From Flabesymbios commensalis (lineage: Eukaryota; Annelida; Polychaeta; Terebellida; Flabelligeridae), in contig OZ024908.1 of NCBI GenBank assembly GCA_964017125.1, forward strand, positions 77,630,344-77,694,343: 64,000 nucleotides of DNA, read 5' to 3'. Shown one piece after another: positions 22,962 to 33,722 of the stretch. The translations under genes were made by a program, and so were the position numbers. Position 1 is the stretch's first letter. Each line of letters starts with the position of its first letter. The notes beneath the pieces are model-generated. The model worked only from the letters and a program-made list of their open reading frames with translations, was not told where the DNA came from and did not search any database.

Positions 22962-25337
22962 AAACTATTAACACAACTACAATAAAATTAGACACCCCAT
23001 TAACAGAACCCTTCAGATAAAGAGTTACAGCTTTATAATACTTGAGCCATGTTATCTTTCTCCCCTTCCCATCAGTATTTTTTTCCTGTTCTGAAAATTC
23101 ATCTCTTTGTGTTATGCTGTGGCAGCAATAAAAACTAGGATCATATAATTATGTTGACTTACAAATAAGCTCATAAACTGGACCAGCAATAAAGTGGTTA
23201 ACCTAATTCCGGTTTAAACAAATTTCTGTTTTCATTCATGATTGCAGATGTCAGATGTTGTTTATAACGTCCCTCAAGTCAACAGATGGAACATAATATC
23301 ATTTACGTATCATTTACGCTCCACACAATGTTTTATTTACGCTCCACACAATGTTTTATTTACGCTCCACACAATGTTTTTGAATCGAGAAGAAATCCTC
23401 CAATAGAGTGTCCACCCTGATTGCCAAAGCATGCATTCCAGCGAAAAAGAAACTTTTTGGGGTGTATTTTGTCCCATCATAATTCGATCTATTTATGTAA
23501 TGTATCGTCATTTTTTCTTTTCCAAAATATAGTATGAGCTAGTTGCATTTATATATTTACATTTAGTTGTCTATGGTAATAGTTTAATCTATGTTCATTT
23601 TTGAGAAATGAATATAATTAAATTGTCTACTAATTTGCTGTCCTAGTGCCAAGCTTTATATTTCCTTTTCTTCTCTTTTTTTTCTTCTTCTTTTTCTTCA
23701 TCTAGTCGGTGCTGAACCAACAGCGTATGTTTTAGTATGTTTAGCCTGGTATACCCACTCGATAAAACATTCACCAACTGGATGTAATTTTCAAACTAAA
23801 ACCCAATTTCATCCTCGCATTTGCTAACCTTAAATTACCATGTATTTATATTTGGTTTGGTAATCATAAAACATTTGGTACTGAATGAAAAAAAAATATG
23901 AAAAGGCACATCTAGGGACATACATTCGCGGTAATATAAACATGATAAACTGTTTAATTAATAGGGGTAATAATAATCAGATTATTAGACTCATATTACG
24001 AAAATTTTTCGTGACTTTTTAAAATAATAACAGCGTTCACACTAGTTAAGGATGTTCTGTGGAACATGTGAGTCTCCGGCAGCAGTGTATAATATAAAAA
24101 TGGTCAGCCAAACCAAAGTGCAATGGAAAGGCCTCACTCTGGAGGAACCGCCTACGTAAGCACAGTGCCGAGTGTGCGCAAAGGAATATGGTTCATCAAG
24201 GTCATATATTTACCCATTGTATTTACTAATTACCACAATAAATCACACTGAAAGTCTCAAGTCAGGACAATTGCTAACTAAATTATAGCGTTTGTAGACC
24301 GTTCTTTGTTAGTGTTCGCCTACAATCATGCCTATGACGTTCTGACTCCTCGGCAGCAGTATATAATAATAAAATGGTCAGCCAAACCAAAGTACAATAG
24401 TCCAGTCATTTTGTGTCTATTTTCAGATACGTCTCCTCTGTATCTCTTGAATAACATATAAAGACATTAATCCAGTGGATGGATGGAAAACATATTTTTG
24501 AGGTAAAGAGAAATATGTAATTTTTCATATTTTCTGGTGTCATTTAACATTTAAAATAGACTATGACTAGTAAGGACCGATAAGCTAGACATTCGGGTGT
24601 GAGAGCTGAGATCTGGCTGGACTATCCCTTAATAGCCATAATTATATAGCTCTACTAAATGTATCCATGTGTCGAGTTTGAAAAAAAAGCAATTATCAAG
24701 TGCAATGTCATTTATCACTAATTGTGTGGTGTGGAGCCCTTTTCTGTGCTTAAAACTTCAATCGTATGCTTATGTGTGCTTCAAACACCACCTGAAGGTT
24801 AAAACATAATGTTAAAATATGTTTACTGGTGGTCACATAGTTACATGTGATATATGTCGTTTCTGACTAGCTTTGCAGCGCTAATTTCATTTCTGGTGTT
24901 AAAATGTCATTCTAGACTCAATCTGTGGTCAATTGAATTCTAGCTGTGGTAAGCATAATTTACTGGTGTGCCATGCGACCATGTCCATTATCAGCTGGTT
25001 GTTCATCCATCATTCGCAGCAGCTGCCTATCCATCTACGTCCACAACAAATTATTGGGCCGCTGTAGAATAACCACTGTCAGGTGATAGATGTTGGGGGG
25101 GGGGGGGGGGCTAGCCATGTACTTTTTTGATCAACTGAAAACCTGCTACGGCCGAAAACGCCGTTGAAATGATGTAAGGCTTGACCACCAGATCCAGCTT
25201 CATATGGTTATGCTTAGACAGATGGGCAGAAACCTGTAAAATTCATTCAATTGCACCCCACCCCCACCCCAAAAAAAAAACAGAAATAATTTGATGAACG
25301 TAACTGGCTGCGTGGATCCTGAACCAGAATTCTAGCA
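22962..25337. other. Non-coding stretch with small direct repeats
   Basis: Three tandem copies of a 24-bp unit (TTTACGCTCCACACAATGTT) lie at 23307-23380. A 65-bp direct repeat (GGCAGCAGTRTATAATA... ATGGTCAGCCAAACCAAAGT) occurs at 24061-24125 and 24337-24402. A short exon-like piece with a long pyrimidine tract before it sits at 23706-23748 (+), and another at 24964-25034 (-); both are too short to call. A poly-G run lies at about 25095-25110. Confidence 0.4.
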
Positions 25338-26568
25338 TACAGGCTGGGGTGGGGATTAAGATACAGTGACCTGGCCGGGGTGAGGATTAGGATACAGTCA
25401 ACTGGCAGGTGTGGGGATTAGGATACAGTCACCTGGCAAGTGAGGGGATTAGCATACAGTCACCTGGCAGGGGTGGGGATTAGGATACAGTCACTAGGCA
25501 GGTGTGGGGATTAGGATACAGTCACCAGGCAGGCGTGGGGATTAAGATACAGTGACCTGGCAGGGGTGAGGATTAGGATACAGTCAACTGGCAGGTGTGG
25601 GGACTATGATACAGTCACCTGGCAGGCGTGGGGATTAAGATACAGTGACCTGGCAGGGGTGAGGATTAGGATACAGTCAACTGGCAGGTGTGGGGATTAG
25701 GATACAGTCACCTGGCAGGGGTGGGGATTAGGATATAGTCACCTTCCAGGTGTGGGAATTAGGATACAGTCACCAGGCAGGTGAGGGGATTAGGATACAG
25801 TCACCTGGCAGGCGTGGGGATTAAGATACAGTCACCAGGCAGGGGTGGGGATTAGGATACAGTCAACTGGCAGGTGAGGGGATTAGGATACAGTTACCAG
25901 GCAGGTGAGGGGATTAGGATACAGTCATCTGGCAGGGGTGGAGATAAGAATACAGTAACCAGGCAGATGTGGGGATTAGGATACAGTCACCAGGCAGGGG
26001 TGGGGATTAGGATACAGTCACCAGGCAGGGGTGGGGATTGGGATACAGTCACCTGGCAGGGGTGGTGATTAGGATACAGTCACCTGGCAGGGGTGGGGAT
26101 TAGGATACAGTCACCTGGCAGGGGTGGGGATTAGGATACAGTCACCTGGCAGGGGTGGGGATTAGGATACAGTGACCTGGCAGGGGTGGGGATTAGGATA
26201 CAGTCACCAGGCAGGGGTGGGGATTAGGATACAGTCACCTGGCAGGGGTGGGGATTAGTATACAGTCACCTGCAGGGGTGGAGATTAGTTACAGTTACCT
26301 GGCAGGTGTGGGGATTAGGATACAGTCACCAGGCAGGGGTGGGGATTAGGATACAGTCACCAGGCAGGGGTGGGGATTAGGATACAGTTACCTGGCAGGT
26401 GTGGGAATTATGATACAGTCACCAGGCAGGGGTGGGGATTAGGATACAGTTACCTGGCAGGTGTGGGATTTATGATACAGTCACCTGGCAGGGGTGGGGA
26501 TTAGGATATTCACCTGGCAGGGGTGGGGATTAGGATACAGTCACCTGGCAGGTGTGGGGATTAGCCAA
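25338..26568. repeat. 31-bp minisatellite, about 40 units
   Basis: The unit is close to GGGGATTAGGATACAGTCAC followed by CTGGCAGGGGT. Variants alternate CACCTGG/CACCAGG and GGGGT/GGTGT. One strand is strongly G-rich. Homogeneity is higher at 26,000-26,250, with more variant units at the left edge. A short coding-like frame at 25874-26068 is a by-product. Confidence 0.97.
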
Positions 26569-28581
26569 TCCATCATGGTTAACCGTTAAGTAGACTTACC
26601 ACGCGGTCGTGTATAGGTAAATTTACAATTATAGTGCAAAGGCAAGGCAAGGGAAAAGGCAGCATGTGGTTACCTTAGAGTTAAGCGGATACTACCTATC
26701 CTTTGTAGAGCTGTCACCACTGTCAATGAATAGATCAGACGAAAGAATCCTGCTACACATGTTCAATGACCTTTGTTTTTTTTCAGAGCAAAAACATTGA
26801 CTAATATTTTTGAAAAATACACTTTCACTCGTGTAATATCGAGTCAAGTGGAAGAACATTCTGGTTACCTAAAATTGCAATAATAAAAAACAATGTTAGT
26901 ATGTTTATTTAGGGATATTTCAGTGCAGCATTATAAACAACATGATTATTTGAAGCTTCTGACAGAACGACAATGAGTCACGCCAGTTAATGATCCGTTT
27001 CCCATTAGGGTAAGTTTTCCCTCGGGGGTCTGTAATCCTCTAGAGAAACATACGATCGGGTGGCTGCGAGGGTAGGGCCTAGTGAGTATAATCAAGTTCT
27101 GGATATAATGATTCACTGCTATGCGAGAGTTATCATAAATAAATTGCATATTTGTTAGGTCATAGCATGCTGCCATGCGATTTATGTACAAGCACTGCAG
27201 TAAAATATTTCGGCATCATCCATTTTGATCTCACAATGTTTTTCTTCATGATTGTCAATATGTTTATTTTCAATTACAGGTCATGTTCTAGTATTTGACA
27301 CTGAGAAATATTCTGGTATTTTGTGATTTAATTTGTGCACGACATTTCTATATTTATCTGGCAATTATGATTAAAATTCATGGTCCTGCATGGATCATGG
27401 TTAAATTGCAGCACGCATTCACATCTGAAAAATGTAAGCTATGTTCAATTTTTAGATTCACATTACATACAGTTATCTGCTAACGTGGCACAATTTTGAC
27501 TATTTTATTTCGTTAGCGCTAAGTGCTAATTATTGTACTGTTTTGATAATGAAAATATGTTTAATACCTATTTAGGCCCTATATGATTATTGGCCAGTGT
27601 TGTTGCTACGTATTGCAATATTTTTTCTAACCAATAAAACGTTTTTTTAAATGTATTATTATATCAGCTTGCAGTTAGGTCTGGCTACCGTGACCTATAA
27701 CGGCAAACGGGTACAATTTGTCACATAATCTATGGAGGCCTACTATATAAAAAATATATAATAATCTAGCATATTGTGTGTTGAGTTATTTTTTTCTTGT
27801 TTAAAATAAATAAAGAGTTTGAAAACTTATACGTAATTGCGACGTTAATGGTAAGCCTGTTTTCATCATCCGCTGTAAATACGCCATCTGTCCGCGGTGT
27901 AATTGTTGGCATTCTTATTGTCGAGTATCACTTCTCTCGTGATAATATGTGGCACAGTCCATGTGGTAACACTTCCGCTATATGTAATCAGTATGGCACA
28001 CATGTCAGAGTGACAATATCTCTACATAGATCGTCGCTGGTGATACATTGATAGATTTAACATGTTAAACTCCAGGTATATTGTTTCAAAAATTAAACAT
28101 AAACGGTAACTGCTGAGGAAAATAGACAGTTCAAGCAGGTCATTGGCAGTCATATTATAGAATTACTGTAAAAGTCCTGGTGGTGTTTCAATTAATATAT
28201 CCTAGGAGGTAACAGATCCAATTAAAGCAATCATACATAGCTACTGACCATTCAATAGTGGTTATATTTATATTGTTTTGGTCACTTTGCTAGACACACT
28301 TTGGGCCATTTGCGATCAATCATGTTATTTAACCCTATACCCTCAACCCCCAGTTTGTACAATCATGTGGACCTCATACATATATATGATTTAACAATTG
28401 GTGTAGAATAGTTTATAGAAATCATTCAAAAATAATATAACATTGGTTTCTTATAATCATATTTACTTGAATAATGTGGTCATAATCATCACGAGTGTGA
28501 CTTGGAATTCGTTACTCAGTTGGTAATTAGTTTTTATCACAAAATTAACAAAACGATTGCAAAAATCCTCCAATGACAATA
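26569..28581. other. Intergenic stretch downstream of the GPCR
   Basis: AT-rich. A minus-strand 81-codon frame at 26946-27191 and a plus-strand exon-like piece at 26962-27005 ending in a perfect GTAAGT donor overlap each other, so at most one is real. I found no clear polyadenylation signal for the GPCR just past its stop. Confidence 0.35.
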
Positions 28582-29868
28582 TCAGTCATACATATAATCC
28601 CGGCGGGGCTTGGCCAGTACTTTTAGGTCCTGGTGTAAATCTGGAACAGCTTGATGTGAAGATGAAGACGAGGGAGCTTTTCGTATCGCCTGATATATAT
28701 TCTCGCGTAATCGACGGGATTTGTAGCGAAGCTGCCACCAAAAACGGTTAAAAGCCTCCCGGAATTTGGCGCTACACAAGCTGTACAAGAAGAAATTAAT
28801 AGCAAAGTTGGTGTAGTAGACGAGCTGAAACAATTGCTGAACTAACATCTCACGATACGTGACTCCCAGATCTTTATGTAACAAAGTGAGCAGAAAGAAA
28901 CGCATGCGCATCACATAGCTGGGCAAGCTTGTCAGGAGAAATAGCGACGAAACCAATAATAGCATTTTGGTGACCTTGACTTGAGCTCTAGGACACAGGC
29001 TGTCAGATGGTGTAGACCCAGTTACTCTCATTTGCGATTGCTCCGTTTCTGAGCTTTCTAGTCGTGGATCTGTGCTAGTAAGCATTTGCAGAGTGTCTTG
29101 CTGAACTTGCAGGATTCCTGTAGAAGAAGCGCGCTGTGTGATCTTGCGTTGATGATGGAAGTAGGCAATACGGTGAGTAATCGTGATATTGAGCACTAGA
29201 ATAAGAACAAATGGGATGATCAGTGTGAGTATGGTATCTATATACGTGAGGAGTGTATGTACCCTCATATAATCCTCTAGAGGGGTACATAAGCGATAGT
29301 GAGTTCTCACCACTGCTATTCCAGTAGTCCACAGAGTACAAGAGTATCCAACCATAGCCGTTATCACTAAGCCAGCTACCACCATTCTAGCTCGTCCTAC
29401 AGTGCACATCTCTGGCCTTTTAAGGGGATGACATATTGCTATGTATCTCTCTACTGTAAAACTTACCACCAGCCATACACTGAGGAAGCTACTACAATAA
29501 GACACATAGACAGTTCCCTGGCAGAAACCTTCACGGTGAAACAAGGGAAACTTTACATAATTAAGCCAAATTACCAGCATTGTTAGTAGGAAAAATGAGT
29601 CAGATACAGCTAGGGCAGCCAGATAAACACTCAGTGACAGTCTGTTAAGATACGTGGCTACAAACACCACCAAAGAGAGACTGTTACCAACCAGACCTAC
29701 TGAGATTATCACTGGTATCAGGTATTTATTTAGGTTGACAATTAAAGATCGTAATACACTATCTGGTACATCTGATGTAGATGTTTGATTGACAGCCTCC
29801 AAACTTACATTACACTCAGTTGTGTTGCACGGGCTTTCCATTGAGGTGTTTAAGTATGGGTACTCCAT
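28582..29868 (-). CDS. Class A (rhodopsin-like) GPCR, peptide-receptor-like orphan
   Basis: A single-exon 428-residue seven-transmembrane receptor that should sit in the plasma membrane and signal through G proteins. The first ATG is at 29868; an in-frame TGA lies 18 bases upstream, so this is the only methionine start unless there is 5' splicing. The N-terminus has N-glycosylation sites at N7, N15, N20 and N27. TM1 is about 49-72 (GN, N62), TM2 about 81-102 (LAVSD, D90), TM3 from C116 to ERY at 140-142, TM4 about 161-183, TM5 about 206-231 (P219), TM6 about 299-321 and TM7 about 344-366. C116 and C194 can form the usual disulfide. Oddities: the TM6 CWxP motif is TSLP, and NPxxY is NFFLY. Intracellular loop 3 is long (about 67 residues) and serine/threonine-rich, and the tail has basic and serine clusters. 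The ligand is unknown; the motif style fits peptide receptors. Confidence 0.93.
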   Translation of the reverse strand: MEYPYLNTSMESPCNTTECNVSLEAVNQTSTSDVPDSVLRSLIVNLNKYLIPVIISVGLVGNSLSLVVFVATYLNRLSLSVYLAALAVSDSFFLLTMLVIWLNYVKFPLFHREGFCQGTVYVSYCSSFLSVWLVVSFTVERYIAICHPLKRPEMCTVGRARMVVAGLVITAMVGYSCTLWTTGIAVVRTHYRLCTPLEDYMRVHTLLTYIDTILTLIIPFVLILVLNITITHRIAYFHHQRKITQRASSTGILQVQQDTLQMLTSTDPRLESSETEQSQMRVTGSTPSDSLCPRAQVKVTKMLLLVSSLFLLTSLPSYVMRMRFFLLTLLHKDLGVTYREMLVQQLFQLVYYTNFAINFFLYSLCSAKFREAFNRFWWQLRYKSRRLRENIYQAIRKAPSSSSSHQAVPDLHQDLKVLAKPRRDYMYD

Positions 29869-30013
29869 CACTATGATTGAATGTCACAGTTTGGTCTAAA
29901 CATTTTAACAAATTAGGCACATAGCTCCGTAAACGTCATTCATCCACTGTTCCAGTTTTGTCAACGCCTGATTTTTTTCGCTTGTTTCGTTTTCACAATT
30001 GCATAATTTGCGT

Positions 30014-30172
30014 TCAGTTCAGACCTTGTATACGGGTGGAGCGGTAGGCTGAACAACCGCCAAAGTGATCTTTATAACGATCTGGAGGTTTCACAAAGTG
30101 CCTCTCACGCTCATAAACAGCAGCAATAATATCGTGAATATGAGGTATCCTTTCTTTCCATTGATAAATCCA
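30014..30172 (-). CDS. Probable terminal coding exon, unknown gene
   Basis: After an acceptor reading TTTATTGCTGTAG, a phase-0 frame of 52 codons runs to TGA at 30014: WIYQWKERIPHIHDIIAAVY, then a basic segment with KPPDRYKDHFGG and a C-terminal STRIQGLN. There is no ATG, so it must be spliced to upstream exons at higher coordinates. Composition is clearly protein-like (balanced charge, aromatic residues, no repeats) against AT-rich surroundings. The segment at 31300-31388 ends in phase 0 and could join it directly. It lies 145 bp upstream of the GPCR start on the same strand but reads to its own stop, so it belongs to another transcript. Family not recognised. Frame, acceptor and stop are seen; gene status is inferred. 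Confidence 0.42.
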   Translation of the reverse strand, partial: WIYQWKERIPHIHDIIAAVYERERHFVKPPDRYKDHFGGCSAYRSTRIQGLN

Positions 30173-30503
30173 CTACAGCAATAAACGACTATGTAATTGC
30201 CAGTTGGCCTCGGTTACGGCTTTGCACCGCAATGTCACATTAACCTTGTATTATTAATAATAATATGCCGGTGCTTCGAGATTTAGTACGTTCGAAGCGA
30301 TTTTAATTTTTTTATTTTATGTTGAATTAATTTTATTGTATTCTCACAGGGTCGAAATGGCCAGAAGTCAGTGAATTTTTTTCTATATTTAGGAAACCAA
30401 TAAGTATCACCGTCACATGTTTTATTTTTCTTTCTTCTCAACTACTTGTTCAAATCCCTCAATGGAACACATACACTGTAGACAGTGATTTCTTTTACCA
30501 AGC

Positions 30504-30583
30504 TCATTGGAATGTTATGTCGGTGATAATGTCTAATCGTTTGGCCAGGTCTTCGTCACCGTGCTCATAATTCCAGAAATTAA
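30504..30583 (-). CDS. Possible coding exon, unknown gene
   Basis: After a strong acceptor (TCTTTTTTGTTTCAG) a frame needing one preceding base reads NFWNYEHGDEDLAKRLDIIT and ends DITFQ-TGA. It is 25 residues, acidic and protein-like. Its phase does not match the end of the segment at 31300, so if both are real an exon is missing or they are alternative ends. Confidence 0.25.
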
Positions 30584-31299
30584 CTGAAACAAAAAAGACA
30601 ATTGTTGTAGAATATTAATGAGGCCAGGCGTTTTCAGGGTTATGATAATAATAATAAAAATAATAATAATATGGGTACAAGTACATGCATGATAAGAATG
30701 TTAGAATACTGTGCCCGAGTATCCAGCTCGTCACCACAACGTAATGACATGTGTTGATTGGCAATTTAACACCACATGAAATACATCCGAAATTGGGTAT
30801 GTGACCAGATGGATATGGGTGAGAGATACGAGTAAGCGAGTAAGCGAGTGGTAGAGTGCGTGGGTGAGTGAGTGCCTTTAATTGTGTTTTTTCTTTGTCT
30901 AATAACAGCTTTAATGTAGTTCTATTGTTGCCCGAATACTATACGAATTGTACACAGATAGCTCAATTTCTGACAGAATTTAAAGCAGAAGTGGCTGTCC
31001 GTTTCTATTCTCGATCTCTCGAAGCGGTCAGAATGTTTTGAATTGTGTTTGACTGCTACAGGAATGTATGTATATATATACTACACGAAAATTTTGAAAA
31101 CAACAGGAAGGTTTCGATCCTCACCAAAAGTTAGTGATGACCACTCGAGCGATTGCAAATGGTCCCAAATGTTCAGAATTATGTCAGAATATTATACAGA
31201 TATAAATTCAACTTGTGGAGGTGGTATTGAGTTATGCTAAACTCATTGATTTGGAGTGATTGCTAGAATTTTTGACTGCATTCTGATTGTATATCTTAC

Positions 31300-31388
31300 T
31301 AGATATTTGGGCCCATTGTGGACTATTATTGTGGCAGCCCGAATGTAATGTCCTTTCGCGTCAGAAATTGTCTCCACAAGCATGCCTC
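31300..31388 (-). CDS. Possible internal coding exon, unknown gene
   Basis: An 89-bp segment sits between a TAAATTAG acceptor and a GTAAGA donor. Its one open frame reads GGMLVETISDAKGHYIRAAT and ends VHNGPKYL in phase 0. It could splice to 30172. The short length means chance cannot be excluded. Confidence 0.22.
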
Positions 31389-32734
31389 CTAATTTAAATG
31401 TATTTGTGTATTCAAACTGATTAGAACTAATTTATGAATCAATTTTATTGTGCAAAAATGCGCACGAATAATAGATGTAGAGTGTAGATTTTATTCAGGC
31501 TGGTTTCGGTTAGATTTACGTTTATTCGAACACGCTTAGAGTTAAAAATCTTTAAACTTTGTGAAACAACAGTGTAGATCCCCTCCCACACGAAGAAATC
31601 TTGTTCACTTCAGATGTTCATCCAGCATTAACTGGGATTGAGCCAGTACCAATTATATTGTTCTTTTGAGAAGGGCCTTGTGATAATTTGTATGAGTTCA
31701 TCAGGCGTTTAGTTTACGTGCCATAAGGAAAGGTGGCGCCATTGCGTAACATCCCAGCAAACACAGACCCCGTGTTGGATCAATGTTGGGCCAAGATTGG
31801 TTTAAGGTGGATCAAATAGTGGAGCTGCGTAGAAAAAAATCGTGCAATTTTTCCACAATTATGAAACTTGGCAGGTGTGTAAACAAATGCATACTCTTTG
31901 ATATTTGATAAGGAGGCTCAAAAATTAAAAAAAAATCCAAGATGGCCGCCAAAATTGCTTCGGACTTGAAATATATATTGGTTTTGTCATGTTTTGCTAC
32001 ATTTGTTTAAAAAATTCGAATCAAGTATATTAATTGCTGTTCAGTAGATTATTTTATAGAGCTGAGCACATAAAAGAATAATTATTTGTTGAAATTACGA
32101 CGCAGACAGGTAATATTTGAAGGTTATCCAAGAGTTGTTTATCTCATCAGGTTTCATGCCTGAATATATAACTGATGCATATGCATCTATATATTATTTG
32201 TATTGTAGGTTTGAATCCGGTCAGATGCAGTGAAAGCAAAGGTAGTAAGCTCATGCAACATCCACATCAAGTTGAATTTAGCCTTCAAGGTTTTTCAAAA
32301 ATCAGCCGGGTGGTATTTGAGCTACATCTAAATATATCTCATCTAAATATATCTCACAATTTTAATAAAATGACGTCCGTTGTATGTCGATTTTTAAAAC
32401 TATAGTATGATCCTAGATCCGGCAAAATCTTGCTACAATTGGCGGCCATCTTAGATGTATGTCTTACCAAGTTCTCTCTGAATAAATAAAAACATTACAA
32501 ATGCTGGCGTATGTTTGTTGCGGAAGCGTAGCGCGCCAAGCTGCCAGTTATATATTCAAATGTTGAACTAGGAACTATTATCAGGTTACTTATGTCAAGC
32601 CAGATAATAGGAACTGGTAACCAAGATTAACACCACACCAGAGGGCATTCCCTACCCCTTGTGTAGGACGTTACTTGAACGGTAAAACTACATATCAGCC
32701 CTTCATCTCATCTGCACGAACATGCCATCTCAGA
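31389..32734. other. Non-coding stretch
   Basis: A half copy of the CAGCAAACACGAG MITE lies at about 31750-31805 (left end CCCAGCAAACAC). GGCGGCCAT words in opposite orientation at about 31945 and 32441 suggest a decayed inverted-repeat element of about 500 bp. A 17-bp direct duplication (CATCTAAATATATCTCA) is at 32324-32357. Confidence 0.4.
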
Positions 32735-33722
32735 TAATAATCAAATCAAAATCAAATCAAAAATAGTTTATTCATACAAAATACAAAAATATAAACGTAT
32801 ACAGTGATATTAAAACTAAGTAAAAGTAAGACACCTTTCATTATATTGGCACAAATTATTGTTTAAAAGGAAGTTAAATGAAGTCATGACTTATACTAAG
32901 TTCACTTCCTATTTACCGTGTTTACATTCAGTAATAATACATATGATTGTCCCCAAATCGGTAAATAAATGTATGATGAATCTATTAAATTTCTCATTTA
33001 TCTTGTAAATGTAATCACCATAATATGCGATTAAATCAAGTATTATTTATTTATTTACCTAAGAAATAGGGTTTACACATTTTCTTGAATACACAAATTT
33101 TCTTAATGGTTGTAATATTAGTTTTGAGAGAATTCCATAGTTTAACCCCAGCTACACTCACTGTCAGAGATTTCATGGTAGTGCGAACATATTTTTGATT
33201 AAATTTACCACTTTGTCTTGTATTGTATGAATTGGAATTGATTGTAAATATTGATTGTATTCCTATAGGCAATACATTATTTTTCACCTTAAACATAACA
33301 ATCAGCGTTTTATAAGCAGTCAAATCAACAAACTTCAATATACAACACTTGTAAGAAAATGGACTGGTATTAGTGCGCATATCATTAATACCACAAATAG
33401 CTCTAATTAGTTTTTTCTGGATTAAGATGATAGAATTTAACTTAGTTTTGTAGGTGTTCCCCCATATTTCTGAACAATAATTTATATATGGAAGAAATAA
33501 TGAACAGTATAATGTATATAGACTATCATAATTTAACACACGTTTTGTTCTCATAATATGTGTCATAGCTTTGTAAAGTTCACCTAATTGATATCGATTT
33601 TCGTAGGCCCCACCCTTGAGGTATAAATAATATATAAAGGACAGTAGGCAGTATGACTGTGTACACCAACGCGATTCGAACATTTCGTTGCCATTCAAAA
33701 AGCCGTGCTTCCACTTGCACAA
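32735..33722 (-). mobile_element. 5'-truncated LINE fragment (C-terminus of ORF2 and 3' UTR)
   Basis: The minus-strand frame ending at 33051 encodes the C-terminal third of a LINE ORF2 protein: LFLPYINYCSEIWGNTY, LIQKKLIRAI, VRTT and GVKLWNSL are familiar landmarks downstream of the RT core. LINE similarity begins near 33600; the first 40 or so codons look unrelated. The 3' end near 32735-32765 is a TTTGATT-type repeat tail. The frame is free of stops, so the fragment is fairly young. It belongs to a different family from the 17-21 kb LINE. Confidence 0.8.

Noticed and set aside
24103-24158. Short frame MVSQTKVQWKGLTLEEPP followed by a GTAAGC, resembling a chromodomain piece
   Set aside because: Too short, and the duplicated copy at 24376 does not keep the frame open; the likeness is probably chance and I claim no element.
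29075-29341. 88-codon minus-strand frame within the GPCR
   Set aside because: Out-of-frame shadow of the receptor gene.
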